From assembly GCF_015356825.1 (NCBI RefSeq), contig NZ_JAACYW010000001.1, forward strand, positions 62,001 through 126,000: a stretch of 64,000 nucleotides of DNA, written 5' to 3'. Positions 1-8,040 of the stretch are shown here, in pieces (position 1 is the stretch's first letter; the number at the start of each line of letters is the position of its first letter). Made by a program: the position numbers and the translations under genes. Source of the stretch: Catenulispora rubra (lineage in GTDB: Bacteria; Actinomycetota; Actinomycetes; Streptomycetales; Catenulisporaceae). The notes under the pieces are model-generated. The model saw nothing but the letters and a program-made list of their open reading frames with translations. It had not been told where the DNA came from and ran no database searches.

Positions 1-915
1 GTGGAGTTGCTGTCTCCGGAGCAGGTCCGGGACTACGTCGCTGTCCCAGAAGTCGTCGGTGGCGCGTTCACACCGCACTGCGCTCGTGTCCAGCCTGCGC
101 AACTCGCCCGCGGGCTGGCAGCGGCATGCGAACGTCGCGGGGTGTCCGTTTACGAGCACACGGAGGCGACGAGTGTGCACTCAAACACCGTGGTCACAGC
201 CGGCGGTGTGGTGAGAGCCTCGTCCGTGCTGGTGGCGACTGAGGCATGGACGTCGAGGTTCGCCGGTCAGCGACGTCGGTACATGCCTCTCACTTCGATG
301 ATGGTGGCCACTGCCCCGCTGACCGCTGAGCAGTGGAAAGCTCTCGGATGGCCGCCCGGACTCACCATCCGCGACCGCAGGCACCTGTTCTTCTATGCCC
401 AGCGAACCAGCGATGATCGTATAGCGATCGGCGGACGTGGCGCCCCGTACGCTCTACGAGATCCGCTCGGCGAGTTCGACTCTGCTCAGTCGGACAACAC
501 CGCCATCTGGGATCGGCTGATACGAACCCTGCATGAGCACTTCCCCGGCACAGAGCAGCACACCGTCACTCATCGCTGGGGAGGAACACTTGCGGTACCT
601 CGCGACTGGTCCATGGGAGTGCGCTACGACCACAGCACAGGACTCGGCTGGGCAGGCGGATATTCCGGTCACGGGGTTGTCGCGTCCTATTTGGCCGGAC
701 GCTCACTGTGCGACCTTGTCCTTGGTGTGAATTCGCCGCACGCCGACGCTCCTTGGGTCGGTCACAAGTCGCGTCGATGGGAACCGGAGCCGCTTCGCTT
801 TCTCGCTGCCAATGGCATCGTCCGCGTTCTTGATAGCGCAGACCGTCGCGAAGACTCCACGAACCGCGCGGCCTGGCGAGCCAAGCTCGTGAAGCCGTTC
901 ATGCCGCCGGCTTGA
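1..915 (+). CDS. FAD-dependent oxidoreductase (DadA/DAO family), 5'-truncated by window edge
   Basis: C-terminal 304 residues of a DAO-fold flavoprotein that would oxidise an amine or amino acid with FAD. The dinucleotide-binding GxGxxG motif expected at the N-terminus is missing because the window starts inside the gene; the first visible GTG is probably an internal codon. The segment ending in ASSVLVATEAW (about residues 73-83) is the conserved strand where the FAD domain is re-entered, and WAGGYSGHGVV (about 218-228) is the typical C-terminal FAD-contacting motif of the family. It stops at TGA 913-915. A flavin amine oxidase gene lies downstream at 2646, so the two may serve related amine metabolism, but they are separated by two regulators. 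Exact substrate unknown. Confidence 0.8.
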   Translation: MELLSPEQVRDYVAVPEVVGGAFTPHCARVQPAQLARGLAAACERRGVSVYEHTEATSVHSNTVVTAGGVVRASSVLVATEAWTSRFAGQRRRYMPLTSMMVATAPLTAEQWKALGWPPGLTIRDRRHLFFYAQRTSDDRIAIGGRGAPYALRDPLGEFDSAQSDNTAIWDRLIRTLHEHFPGTEQHTVTHRWGGTLAVPRDWSMGVRYDHSTGLGWAGGYSGHGVVASYLAGRSLCDLVLGVNSPHADAPWVGHKSRRWEPEPLRFLAANGIVRVLDSADRREDSTNRAAWRAKLVKPFMPPA

Positions 916-916
916 G

Positions 917-1156
917 CAAGTCCTGCGATGCGCGCTGTCGCGGGCGGAGGACGTCGCAGCGGCACATGCCTCGGGTGTCGAGCCGACGGCGAAGTGGAGT
1001 CGGACCACGCCAGGTGAGCGTTCGCTTTTACAGACACGGCTGGCAAAGGATCTGTCCATGTACGCGGTCGAGGAGCACAAGTGGATCAAGCACGTCATGA
1101 CGTTCACCGAGGATGACTTCGTGCGACGCGGCGACAACGGGCAAGTCGTCTACTGA
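917..1156 (+). pseudogene. Decayed 3' coding fragment, unrecognised
   Basis: Between the oxidoreductase and the first TetR gene one plus-strand frame is open from about 893 to a TGA at 1154-1156 and has strongly coding-like codon use (G/C at most third positions). It ends in a plausible protein tail containing LSMYAVEEHKWIKHV and FTEDDFVRRG. The only ATG in this frame is at 1058, which would give just 32 residues, and there is no GTG start upstream in frame. It is therefore best read as the 3' remnant of a gene whose front was lost or frameshifted. The family is not recognised. The remaining bases to 1260 hold no other feature I can support. Confidence 0.3.
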
Positions 1157-1260
1157 CGGCTCCCGACATCGGCGCTCCCCGCCCTGCGACGCCCCTGTGC
1201 GGCCAGGACAGGGCGGGATCAAGCGAGAGATCACCAGAGCGGGGAAGTTGGCAGCCTGAC

Positions 1261-1830
1261 GTGGTGGAGGCGACAAACGCGGCTGCCGGGGGCACTCGGC
1301 AGCGAATCATTCGTGCCGCGCTGGTCATCGCGTTACGGGAGGGCCCCGCGTCCGTCACCGTCGACGCCGTGATGAACGAGACAGGGCTCAGCCGCGGTGG
1401 TGTGACCCACTACTTCGCGTCGCAGCACACGCTCCTCAAAGAAGTCCTTGCGGCCAGTCTGAGCAGTTACACGAAGCGGCTCGGCGCCGACGACCCCGCG
1501 CCGGACGAGGCCGACAGGACCGCAGCCTACGCGTCGGCGACGTTGGACCCCGACAGCCTCGACCGTGTCGCCCTGATGCTCGGCCTGGCCGAGGCGCCGG
1601 CCCTGCTCGGCGAGTGGATCGCGCTGTACCGCCGACTGGACGACGTCGAGAGGGGGTCCAGCCGGTCCCGGGCCGACATCCTCCTGCGCCGACTCGCGGT
1701 CGACGGCCTGTGGTGGACACGCGTGACCGACCCCAACAGGTTCACACCGGAACAGTTCGCGGCGCTCGTCCAGGGCGCCATGGGCTGGAAACCCAGTCGC
1801 GACGCGCTGCCTGAAGCGGTCCAGGCGTGA
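1261..1830 (+). CDS. TetR family transcriptional regulator (first of an overlapping pair)
   Basis: A 189-residue TetR-type repressor. The N-terminal helix-turn-helix is clear at about residues 13-58 (RQRIIRAALVIA, then SVTVDAVMNETGLSRGGVTHYF, then HTLLKEVL). The rest is an all-helical ligand/dimer domain without a recognisable ligand signature. GTG codons at 1261 and 1264 are both possible starts; the nearest purine-rich tract, GGGGAAG, is rather far upstream. Its stop overlaps the start of the next TetR gene by four bases (GTGA), so the two are translationally coupled. Targets are unknown; the adjacent amine oxidase is the obvious candidate. Confidence 0.88.
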   Translation: MVEATNAAAGGTRQRIIRAALVIALREGPASVTVDAVMNETGLSRGGVTHYFASQHTLLKEVLAASLSSYTKRLGADDPAPDEADRTAAYASATLDPDSLDRVALMLGLAEAPALLGEWIALYRRLDDVERGSSRSRADILLRRLAVDGLWWTRVTDPNRFTPEQFAALVQGAMGWKPSRDALPEAVQA

Positions 1831-2357
1831 AGGCCAAGCAGCGCATTCTCGACGCCGTCCCGGTGATCGCGACGACGCGGGGCTTGTCTCACGTGACGCT
1901 CGCCGCGCTCAAAGAGGAGTCAGGCGTCAGCAAGAGCGGCATCCTGTACCACTTCGGTTCCAAGTCCGACATCGTCCAGGCACTCATCGATCTGATGCTC
2001 AAGCACGGGTCCGAGGTCGAGGCCATCGGTGATGACCCGGGGTCGGTGCGCCGGCGCGATCTCACCTACGCACAGTGCACCTTCGACCCGGCCTATTCCG
2101 CCATCCCGCTTCCTTGGGCCTTGGCCATCACGACGGCCCCGGAACTCATCGATGAGCTTTCCCGACAGGCCCGCCGAATCGACGCGCTAGAAGCCGATCT
2201 TCCACACGACGAATGGGTTTCAACGATGCTGACCCGCTTGGCCCTGGACGGCTTGTCGTGGAGCGACCTCATCGACAAGCAGCGTTTCACCCCTGAGGAG
2301 CGCGACGAGTTGTTCACTGTCCTCGCCGGCTGCCCCGAGAATCAGGTCCACCCCTAG
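1827..2357 (+). CDS. TetR family transcriptional regulator (second of an overlapping pair)
   Basis: A 176-residue TetR-type regulator starting at GTG 1827 inside the last codons of the preceding TetR gene. Helix-turn-helix: KQRILDAVPVIATTRGLSHV at the N-terminus, followed by LAALKEESGVSKSGILYHFGSKSDIVQ. The C-terminal half is similar in layout to its neighbour (a short helical domain ending in LALDGLSWSDLIDKQRFTPEERDEL versus LAVDGLWWTRVTDPNRFTPEQFAAL in the first), which suggests a tandem duplication and perhaps a heterodimer. The amine oxidase promoter with its inverted repeat at 2544-2577 follows immediately. Confidence 0.88.
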   Translation: MKAKQRILDAVPVIATTRGLSHVTLAALKEESGVSKSGILYHFGSKSDIVQALIDLMLKHGSEVEAIGDDPGSVRRRDLTYAQCTFDPAYSAIPLPWALAITTAPELIDELSRQARRIDALEADLPHDEWVSTMLTRLALDGLSWSDLIDKQRFTPEERDELFTVLAGCPENQVHP

Positions 2358-2543
2358 CAAGACCGAGCACATGGTGCCGAGAAAACGGTGCCCGGCTCAT
2401 GCCACAGGCCGAGCCGCCAAGCCCGGCTCTCCGTCCGCGACGATCCCGAACCGGAGCCTGGCCGCAGGTCAGCCGGCATCGGGGTATCAAGCCGCAGTAT
2501 CCGTGGGCCGGGCTCCACCCGGTCGCACACGCTCCGATTTTCA

Positions 2544-2577
2544 CCAAAACTGTACCGTACATATGGTACGGTTTTGG
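2544..2577. promoter_or_regulatory. Strong inverted repeat, probable operator of the amine oxidase gene
   Basis: Two 13-base arms, CCAAAACTGTACC (2544-2556) and GGTACGGTTTTGG (2565-2577), are reverse complements with a single mismatch and are separated by 8 bases containing CATAT. The site sits about 70 bases before the amine oxidase start and is the only strong repeat in the 288-base gap 2358-2645. Size and symmetry suit a TetR dimer, so the two TetR genes just upstream are the likely binders. The rest of the gap shows nothing else I can support. Confidence 0.65.
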
Positions 2578-2645
2578 CAAGGGTTCGCCTGCCCCTGCAC
2601 CACCGGCCGAGCGGTCCAGGTGCCTGAATGATGGGAGATGACCGC

Positions 2646-3884
2646 ATGTCCTCAACCCACGCCGACGTGGTCGTCATCGGGGCCGGGCTCAGCGGCCTGG
2701 TGGCCGCTCGCGATCTCCGTGGCGCCGGGCGGACAGTTGTGCTGTTCGAGGCCTGCAAACGGCCCGGCGGGCGAACGTTCGCCGATGAACTTCCCGGGGC
2801 CGGCCTGCGGGTCGAGATGGGCGGGACGTGGATCCTGGAAGAGGACGAACCCGCCGTCGTGGCCGAACTGGAACGGTACGGACTGGAGATCGAACACTCT
2901 CCGGAGCCTGAGCGGTTCGTCTTTCGGCACGCCGGCCAGCTGTCCGATGCTTCGCAGCCCTCATCGAGTCAGGTACGTGAGTTCGCGGCGGCGATCCGAA
3001 AGACCGCGGACAGCGGCGCAGGCGCGACAGTCCAGGACCTGCTCGACGGCCGCGGGGTGGACGACGAACTGAGCACATGGATTCGAGCCTGGACGAAGTA
3101 TGTCTGTGGCACGCGGCCGGAGAACGTACCGGTCGCGGTATTCAAGGACGTGCCCATGGAATACCTCGCCGCCATGGACATGTACAGCGCCAAGATCCGC
3201 CGGACCACCGACGCTCTGGTCGCAGCCCTGCTCGCGGACGCGGGAGTGAAACCGCGGCTGGGCGAACCGGTGGTCGAGATCGATCGCCGCGGCGAACTCC
3301 TCGAAATCGTCACAAGCCGACGGACCGTGACCGCAGCTGCCGTCCTGTTGGCGACACCGGTCAACACGTGGGCCGACATCTGCGTGACGCCCGCGTTCGA
3401 CGGGGACAAGAAGGAAGTGGTCGAAACAGGGCACTGCGGCCGGTCGACGAAGGTCTGGATCGTCGCCTCGGGACTGGAGACGACCGTGCGCACGGTCGAC
3501 CCGGATGGCGGCTTCTCATATCTGCGTACCGATCGCCTGCTGCCGGACGGCCGCTCCGTGCTCGTCGGGTTCGCCTGCGAGAACGAGCTCGCGCAGATTA
3601 CGACCGCGACAGTACAGGCCTTCGTCGACCGCGTGCTGCCAGAGGCCGAGGTACAGGCCGTGCACAGCTTCGACTTCAACCGGAGTCCCTTCTCCAAAGG
3701 CTCGTGGGCGAGCTACACCGCGGGTGTCGACCCCACTCGCTACGCGGTCGCCGAGCCGCCGCTATTCTTCGCCGGCGCGGACATCGCCGAGAACTTCGGC
3801 ACCATCGAGGGCGCCGTGGTGAGCGGCGCCGAGGCCGCCCGGAACATCGGCCTCCATCTCGCGCAGAGTGAATCCCGGCGCTGA
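2646..3884 (+). CDS. Flavin-containing amine oxidase (NAD(P)-binding Rossmann / MAO type)
   Basis: A 412-residue flavoprotein of the monoamine oxidase/polyamine oxidase superfamily; it would oxidise an amine with FAD and O2, giving aldehyde, ammonia and H2O2. The ADP-binding motif VVVIGAGLSGLVAARDL is at residues 8-24, KRPGGRT at about 38-44, and the C-terminal FAD cap PLFFAGADIAENFGTIEGAV is near residue 370. ATG 2646 is preferred over 2628 or 2631 because GGGAG (2633-2637) is 8 bases upstream and it places the Rossmann strand at the usual distance from the N-terminus. No signal peptide. Regulation is probably through the inverted repeat at 2544-2577. Confidence 0.87.
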   Translation: MSSTHADVVVIGAGLSGLVAARDLRGAGRTVVLFEACKRPGGRTFADELPGAGLRVEMGGTWILEEDEPAVVAELERYGLEIEHSPEPERFVFRHAGQLSDASQPSSSQVREFAAAIRKTADSGAGATVQDLLDGRGVDDELSTWIRAWTKYVCGTRPENVPVAVFKDVPMEYLAAMDMYSAKIRRTTDALVAALLADAGVKPRLGEPVVEIDRRGELLEIVTSRRTVTAAAVLLATPVNTWADICVTPAFDGDKKEVVETGHCGRSTKVWIVASGLETTVRTVDPDGGFSYLRTDRLLPDGRSVLVGFACENELAQITTATVQAFVDRVLPEAEVQAVHSFDFNRSPFSKGSWASYTAGVDPTRYAVAEPPLFFAGADIAENFGTIEGAVVSGAEAARNIGLHLAQSESRR

Positions 3885-3934
3885 CGACGAGACGACGGCA
3901 ACTGCCCGCTTCGGCTTCTACCGAACCGTCAGCG
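3879..3934 (+). terminator. Inverted repeat with inner hairpin overlapping the amine oxidase stop
   Basis: CGCTGACG at 3879-3886 (containing the stop TGA) is perfectly repeated in inverse at 3927-3934 as CGTCAGCG; within it TTCGG (3910-3914) and CCGAA (3921-3925) form a second stem. Together they could form a cruciform-like RNA hairpin just at the gene end. There is no T-run, which is common in high-G+C actinomycete terminators, so the terminator role is an inference. Confidence 0.4.
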
Positions 3935-4279
3935 TGCCCTGACAATGGCAAAAACACGCAGCTCCCGAGCTACAGCCAACCCGATCGGCGTGCCGATGAT
4001 CTCCTGAAAGCCGGACTCTGCACGACGCGACAGCCGACGACCGATCCGGCTCGAATCGCCGACCATGTTCTTGAGATCAGTGTGTTCCCAAGAGCGGTCG
4101 ATCGCGGTCCGGAGGGTGGGCGAATCGGGAGCGAAGCGCCCGGGCTCGGCCCGCGCGGCGTACGCCGCAACGGCGGCGCGGCGGCAGCGCACGGGACCGC
4201 GAGGCGCGGACGTCGGACGCCGGCAAGCGCGGATCTGGCAGGCGGGCTACGGCACAAGACTCCGACGTAGAGGAGGCGG
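3935..4279. other. Gene-free gap between convergent genes
   Basis: About 345 bases between the amine oxidase and the convergent Gfo/Idh/MocA gene. Only short frames exist. The longest sensible one is on the minus strand (3929-4192, 87 codons, no recognisable domain, no good ribosome-binding site), and I cannot support it as a gene. A very G+C-rich stretch lies around 4140-4200. No tRNA, repeat or mobile-element end was seen. Confidence 0.4.
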
Positions 4280-5350
4280 CTACGGCGTCCCTGGCCTCGA
4301 TGCTTTGTCCGCAATGGACTGTAGATCAGTCGGCACCGCGTTCGTGGAAGACGTCAAGGCAGACCGAATCTCGTCGAGCACGTCGAAGACTTCGACGGAA
4401 GCCCGGAGCGGGTGCCACTCGTGCTCGGTGTCGCCGCAGAGGATCGCCTCAGTCACGGCGCGGAGCATGGGCACGTAGCCGTTACCCTCGCGGTCGAATC
4501 GCGAGACCTCGGGCGATGAGAAGACCGCGCCGGTCAGTGCGCCGTCCGTGGCGTGGGTGGCGAACTGGGAGGCCCTGATGAACGGCGCGGGGATCGTGAT
4601 CCACCCGGCGGTCCCGCTCACCGAGGCGGTCGGATCGATGAACTCCACCATGGATGCAGCCAACTGCGCGACCTGTCCCCCGTCGTACCGCAACGTCACG
4701 TAAGTCGTCAGGTTGACACCGTCGGACCGGATACGACCGTCAGCGGTGACTCCGTCGGGTGCGCCCAGCAGTTCCAGCGCCAGCGTCACGGGGTAGATGC
4801 CCTGGTCGAGCAGGGTACTGCTGGCCCGCTCGGCAGACCAGCGGGGCGAATCCGCGGCCCCGAACGGCAGCCCGAAACAGCCGCGGACGGTGCGGATCTC
4901 ACCGATGCGACCGGTGCGCACCTGGTCGGTGAAGGCCCGGAAGGCCGGATTGAACTTCATCCACATCGCCTCCATCGCGAACACCCCCTGCCGGTGTGCC
5001 GCTTCGGCGATCTGACGGGCCTCAGCTGCGTTCACCCCCAGAGGCTTTTCGACCAGGACATGTTTGCCCGCCGCGATGGCCTGCAACGCCATTGGGGCGT
5101 GGAGCGCGTGTGGTGTCGCGATGTAGATCGCATCGATCTGCGGATCGGCCACCAAGTCGTCGAGGCTGTCGAACGCGCGCGAGAAGTCGAATTCGTCGGC
5201 GAACGCGCGAGCCCGCGCCACGTCCCGGGAAAGCACCGCCGCTCGCCGGGCTCCGGGAACGGCCGCGAAATCCGAGGCCACCTGCCGCGACACGTCGCCG
5301 GTCGCGGCGATCGCCCAGCGAACCTCGCCGAGCGGACGGGGGTCAGGCAT
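4280..5350 (-). CDS. Gfo/Idh/MocA family NAD(P)-dependent oxidoreductase
   Basis: A 356-residue oxidoreductase of the glucose-fructose oxidoreductase / dihydrodiol dehydrogenase group. The N-terminal Rossmann half carries the hallmark EKP (residues 101-103, in LVEKPLGVNAAEA) and IYIATPHALHAP before it. The C-terminal half is the alpha/beta catalytic domain. The first glycine loop reads AATGDV, slightly off the usual GxGxxG. ATG 5350 is chosen over an upstream in-frame ATG at 5380 because AGGAG (5359-5363 on the complement) sits 8 bases before it. It is divergent from the TetR gene at 5501, sharing an intergenic operator, so it is probably that regulator's target. Confidence 0.85.
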   Translation of the reverse strand: MPDPRPLGEVRWAIAATGDVSRQVASDFAAVPGARRAAVLSRDVARARAFADEFDFSRAFDSLDDLVADPQIDAIYIATPHALHAPMALQAIAAGKHVLVEKPLGVNAAEARQIAEAAHRQGVFAMEAMWMKFNPAFRAFTDQVRTGRIGEIRTVRGCFGLPFGAADSPRWSAERASSTLLDQGIYPVTLALELLGAPDGVTADGRIRSDGVNLTTYVTLRYDGGQVAQLAASMVEFIDPTASVSGTAGWITIPAPFIRASQFATHATDGALTGAVFSSPEVSRFDREGNGYVPMLRAVTEAILCGDTEHEWHPLRASVEVFDVLDEIRSALTSSTNAVPTDLQSIADKASRPGTP

Positions 5351-5401
5351 TCTTCGTTCTCCTGATCGTGACAGTGGCAACGCCGAGTCGCGGAGTTGTC
5401 G

Positions 5402-5430
5402 TTACCGAGTACTTGTGAAGTATGAGGTAA
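5402..5430. promoter_or_regulatory. Imperfect palindrome between divergent oxidoreductase and TetR genes
   Basis: TTACCGAGTACTT (5402-5414) and AAGTATGAGGTAA (5418-5430) form 13-base arms with three mismatches around the 3-base centre GTG. It lies between the Gfo/Idh/MocA start (5350, minus) and the TetR start (5501, plus), the classical position for autoregulation plus control of a divergent target. Confidence 0.6.
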
Positions 5431-5500
5431 GCTACCGCAAGTCTCACGACGCCGGAAGCAGACCGACAGAAGATGTCCTGGTGCGAAGGTCCCTTGGAAC

Positions 5501-6163
5501 ATGGCTGACGACGCCCCGCCCTACCGCCGCGATCGGCGCCGCATGCCGGCCGCCGAGCGGCGCCGACAGATTATCGAGGTGACGACGCGGCTGATCTCCG
5601 AGCGAGGCTTCTGGGGTTTGTCGACGCAAGACGTCGCCGACCGCTGCGGACTCACGGTCCAGGGCCTGCTCCACCATGTCGGTTCCAAGGAGGGGCTGCT
5701 CGCGTCAGTCCTGGAGCAATCCGAGACCGAGGACGCCTTACAGCTGGCCACACAGCTCGGCGCGGGCGTCAATCCGGCAGACAGCGCGGCGGGAAGCGCA
5801 GGGCAGCCGATGGTCGATCTACGACAGGTGTGCGCCGCGATCGTCAGCCGCAATGCGACGCAGCCGGAGATCGTCCGGCTACAAGCGGTGCTCGCAGCCG
5901 AATCGCTTGAGCCACGTCATCCCGCCCACGGGTATTTTCTCGCCCGCCACCGACGAGCGCTCGCCGGCCTTGCCGAGTTGGCCAAAACCATCTCCGCCCA
6001 GCCGCAATCTCTGGCCCGCCAGATCCTGGCCACGATGGACGGCTTACAGCTGCAATGGCTGCGCGATCCCGACTCCGTCGACCTGGTCAAGGAATGGACG
6101 GCCGCATCCGAAGTCATCTTCGGACAGGCAGGACAACAGACATCAGCCTTCCCCCCTGAATAG
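5501..6163 (+). CDS. TetR family transcriptional regulator
   Basis: A 220-residue regulator with an N-terminal helix-turn-helix at about residues 15-62 (AAERRRQIIEVTTRLISERG, then LSTQDVADRCGLTVQGLLHHVGSKEGL). The C-terminal domain is helical and ends in a Gln-rich tail. The start ATG 5501 has only a weak purine tract before it. It is divergent from the oxidoreductase at 4280-5350, with the palindrome at 5402-5430 between them, so it most likely represses that gene and itself. Confidence 0.87.
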   Translation: MADDAPPYRRDRRRMPAAERRRQIIEVTTRLISERGFWGLSTQDVADRCGLTVQGLLHHVGSKEGLLASVLEQSETEDALQLATQLGAGVNPADSAAGSAGQPMVDLRQVCAAIVSRNATQPEIVRLQAVLAAESLEPRHPAHGYFLARHRRALAGLAELAKTISAQPQSLARQILATMDGLQLQWLRDPDSVDLVKEWTAASEVIFGQAGQQTSAFPPE

Positions 6164-6238
6164 GCGCTCTGGCATCGCTTCGAAGACCCCGGAGCAGTAA
6201 CTATTCGAAGCTCTTGATGTCTGATCGGAATCGACCCG

Positions 6239-6257
6239 ATACCCGGTTACCAGGTAT
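6239..6257. promoter_or_regulatory. 19-bp palindrome upstream of MarR gene
   Basis: ATACCCGGT-T-ACCAGGTAT: 9-base arms with one mismatch around a single central T, 37 bases before the MarR start. The length and the single-base centre fit a MarR-family operator, so autoregulation is likely. Confidence 0.6.
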
Positions 6258-6293
6258 GATCGAGCATCAGTGTGAACCGTTTCGCGGAATCGC

Positions 6294-6788
6294 ATGCAAC
6301 GCGATGGCCAAGCGTTCGATGAGGGACATCAGACCGTGATGATGGTTGACGAACATAGAGAACTACGATCGGCCGTGCTCGACGAGGATCTCGTCGAACT
6401 CGACAAGGAACTGTCGGCGTTCTTCACTCTCGTCATGCGGGCCCGCATGAGGAATCCCGAGATCGGCATGATGAGCGTCCTGTCTGCCGTGGCCACCCAC
6501 GGCCCGGTACGCCTGAGCAAGGTCGCAGAGCACGTGGGGCTCGACCCGTCCACCGTGTCCCGCCACGTCCAGAACCTGGAGCGGGCAGGATTCCTGGCGA
6601 AGGCCGCCGATCCCACAGATCGTCGAGCTGCGAAGCTACACGCGACGGACGCAGGCGTGGCTCGACTCCAAGAGGCCTGGCGGCGACGGGCGGCAGTCAT
6701 TCGTGACGGGCTGTCCCACTGGGCGCCGGAGGATCTACGGCTGTTCAAGGTCCTGCTGGAACGATTCGCTGACGACGTTGTGAAGTGA
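6294..6788 (+). CDS. MarR family transcriptional regulator
   Basis: A 164-residue winged-helix regulator. The DNA-binding region is VRLSKVAEHVGLDPSTVSRHVQNLERAGFL (about residues 77-106), followed by the wing AADPTDRRAAKLHATDAG, the conserved DxRxxxLxLT-like element of the family. The flanking helices form the dimer interface. Starts at 6294, 6339 or 6342 are possible; GAGGG at 6320-6324 favours 6339 slightly, which would shorten the protein by 15 residues. It is preceded by its palindrome at 6239-6257 and followed by an ArsR-type regulator and an MFS exporter, a common drug-efflux arrangement. Confidence 0.87.
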   Translation: MQRDGQAFDEGHQTVMMVDEHRELRSAVLDEDLVELDKELSAFFTLVMRARMRNPEIGMMSVLSAVATHGPVRLSKVAEHVGLDPSTVSRHVQNLERAGFLAKAADPTDRRAAKLHATDAGVARLQEAWRRRAAVIRDGLSHWAPEDLRLFKVLLERFADDVVK

Positions 6789-6791
6789 AGT

Positions 6792-6804
6792 CACCGTTAC
6801 GGTG
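6792..6804. promoter_or_regulatory. Short perfect palindrome before the ArsR-type regulator
   Basis: CACCGT-T-ACGGTG, 6-base perfect arms, lies four bases after the MarR stop and about 65 bases before the preferred start of the next regulator. It may be an operator of either neighbour; a chance repeat of this length cannot be excluded. Confidence 0.35.
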
Positions 6805-6869
6805 GGCACAGAGGCCGACCGCTGGAATTGATGCCGCCGAATGTTCGGCCTGACAGCGATGATGTCACT

Positions 6870-7988
6870 ATGACAATCACCTTCCGGATCCCGGCGTCCG
6901 GCACGGAGCTCGTGGGGTTCTCGTACTCGCCGTCGATGGAGGCGGTGTTGAGTCTCCATGTTCTGATGGAACCCAAGCATCATCCCGTCCAGCACGCCTG
7001 GGTGCGGGCGATGCGCAAGCTGTCGCCGGCACTCAAGCACGAGATCAACGCGCTCTCCTTCGCCTTCCGTACCTATTTTCCAGAGTTCTTCTTCCCGTCG
7101 CCGACGGGTGAGCTGCTCAGCTTCGAGGATGAATTGCGGCGACTGCGCTCGGCCGACCCGGAACTGGTGCAGCTGGAGTTCGCTGTCGCACTCGGTGCTG
7201 AACCACTGGGAGGCGGATCCGGCAGGGACACAGCCGTCATCGGTAAACCCGAGGTCCGCCGCCGGCTCGGCGAACAAGCGGTGGCCGCAGGCGATCAAGG
7301 CCTGGCCAGGATGCTGCTCGACGATCCGGTCGCATTGCTGGAACGGTTTCTGGGCATGGTGGAGCGCTACTGGGAGGAGGCGTTCTCGCAGGAGTGGCGG
7401 CGGATCGAGCCGGAACTTGCCAAGAGTGTCATCGAGGCCGGACGCCAGGTCGCCGAGGGCGGTCTGTACACGCTGTTCCGTGGGCTGTGGCCAGAGGTAC
7501 GCAGCGATCCCAAGGCTGGGCGGCTCTGGCTGGACCAACCGCACGAACACGAAGTCGAGATCACGCCTCAGCAACCGCTCGTCCTGGCGCCCAGCGCCTA
7601 CGTGTGGCCGCATGTCCGCGTCAACTGTGACGGTCCTTGGCCGCTCGGCCTGGTGTTTCCCGCCTCCTCCATCGTACGGGAGGCGCGCCCGCGTATCCCT
7701 CCGGCGCAACTGACAGGCATCCTCAGGGCCCTGGCCGACGACACCCGCCTGCGCGTCCTGCGCCTGGTGGCCGAGCAGCCACGTAGCACTCAGGAGCTCG
7801 CTCCGCTCGTCGGAATCACGGAGGCCGGCCTGTCCAAGCAACTGCGGGTGCTGGCCGACGCAGGCCTGGTCGAGCGCCGCCGCGAAGGCTACTACGTGCT
7901 GTACCGGCTGCTGTCCGATCACGTGGCAGCCCTCGCCCCCAGCTTGGAGGCGTTCCTGCACGATGGCGACCGATCTGCCACCGATTAG
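6870..7988 (+). CDS. ArsR/SmtB-type regulator with N-terminal DUF5937-like domain
   Basis: A 372-residue regulator. The last 100 residues are a winged helix: ILRALADDTRLRVLRLVAEQP, then TQELAPLVGITEAGLSKQLRVLADAGLVERRREGYYVLYRL. The first 250 residues match the layout of the DUF5937 sensor domain that is often joined to ArsR DNA-binding domains in actinomycetes. Start 6870 is chosen because the family begins close to the FRIP-like strand; an upstream ATG at 6828 has no ribosome-binding site. No cysteine metal-binding motif is visible, so it is unlikely to sense metal. The MFS gene starts just downstream, suggesting that the pair controls and performs efflux. Confidence 0.8.
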   Translation: MTITFRIPASGTELVGFSYSPSMEAVLSLHVLMEPKHHPVQHAWVRAMRKLSPALKHEINALSFAFRTYFPEFFFPSPTGELLSFEDELRRLRSADPELVQLEFAVALGAEPLGGGSGRDTAVIGKPEVRRRLGEQAVAAGDQGLARMLLDDPVALLERFLGMVERYWEEAFSQEWRRIEPELAKSVIEAGRQVAEGGLYTLFRGLWPEVRSDPKAGRLWLDQPHEHEVEITPQQPLVLAPSAYVWPHVRVNCDGPWPLGLVFPASSIVREARPRIPPAQLTGILRALADDTRLRVLRLVAEQPRSTQELAPLVGITEAGLSKQLRVLADAGLVERRREGYYVLYRLLSDHVAALAPSLEAFLHDGDRSATD

Positions 7989-7996
7989 CATTCCGC

Positions 7997-8008
7997 TCAA
8001 TTAGTTGA
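7997..8008. promoter_or_regulatory. TCAA-N4-TTGA inverted repeat before MFS gene
   Basis: TCAATTAGTTGA in the 16-50 base space between the ArsR-type gene and the MFS start. This AT-rich dyad resembles the ATCAA/TTGAT half-sites often bound by ArsR-family proteins and could be the operator for the exporter. Confidence 0.35.
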
Positions 8009-8040
8009 TTATGTGCCTGGCCCGTTCCGACACTGGGCCT

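Noticed and set aside
3929..4192. 87-codon minus-strand frame in the gap after the amine oxidase gene
   Set aside because: No ribosome-binding site or recognisable domain, and no coupling with a neighbour; recorded only as part of the gap.
6735..8000. 421-codon minus-strand frame
   Set aside because: Antisense to the ArsR-type regulator, whose helix-turn-helix is clear.
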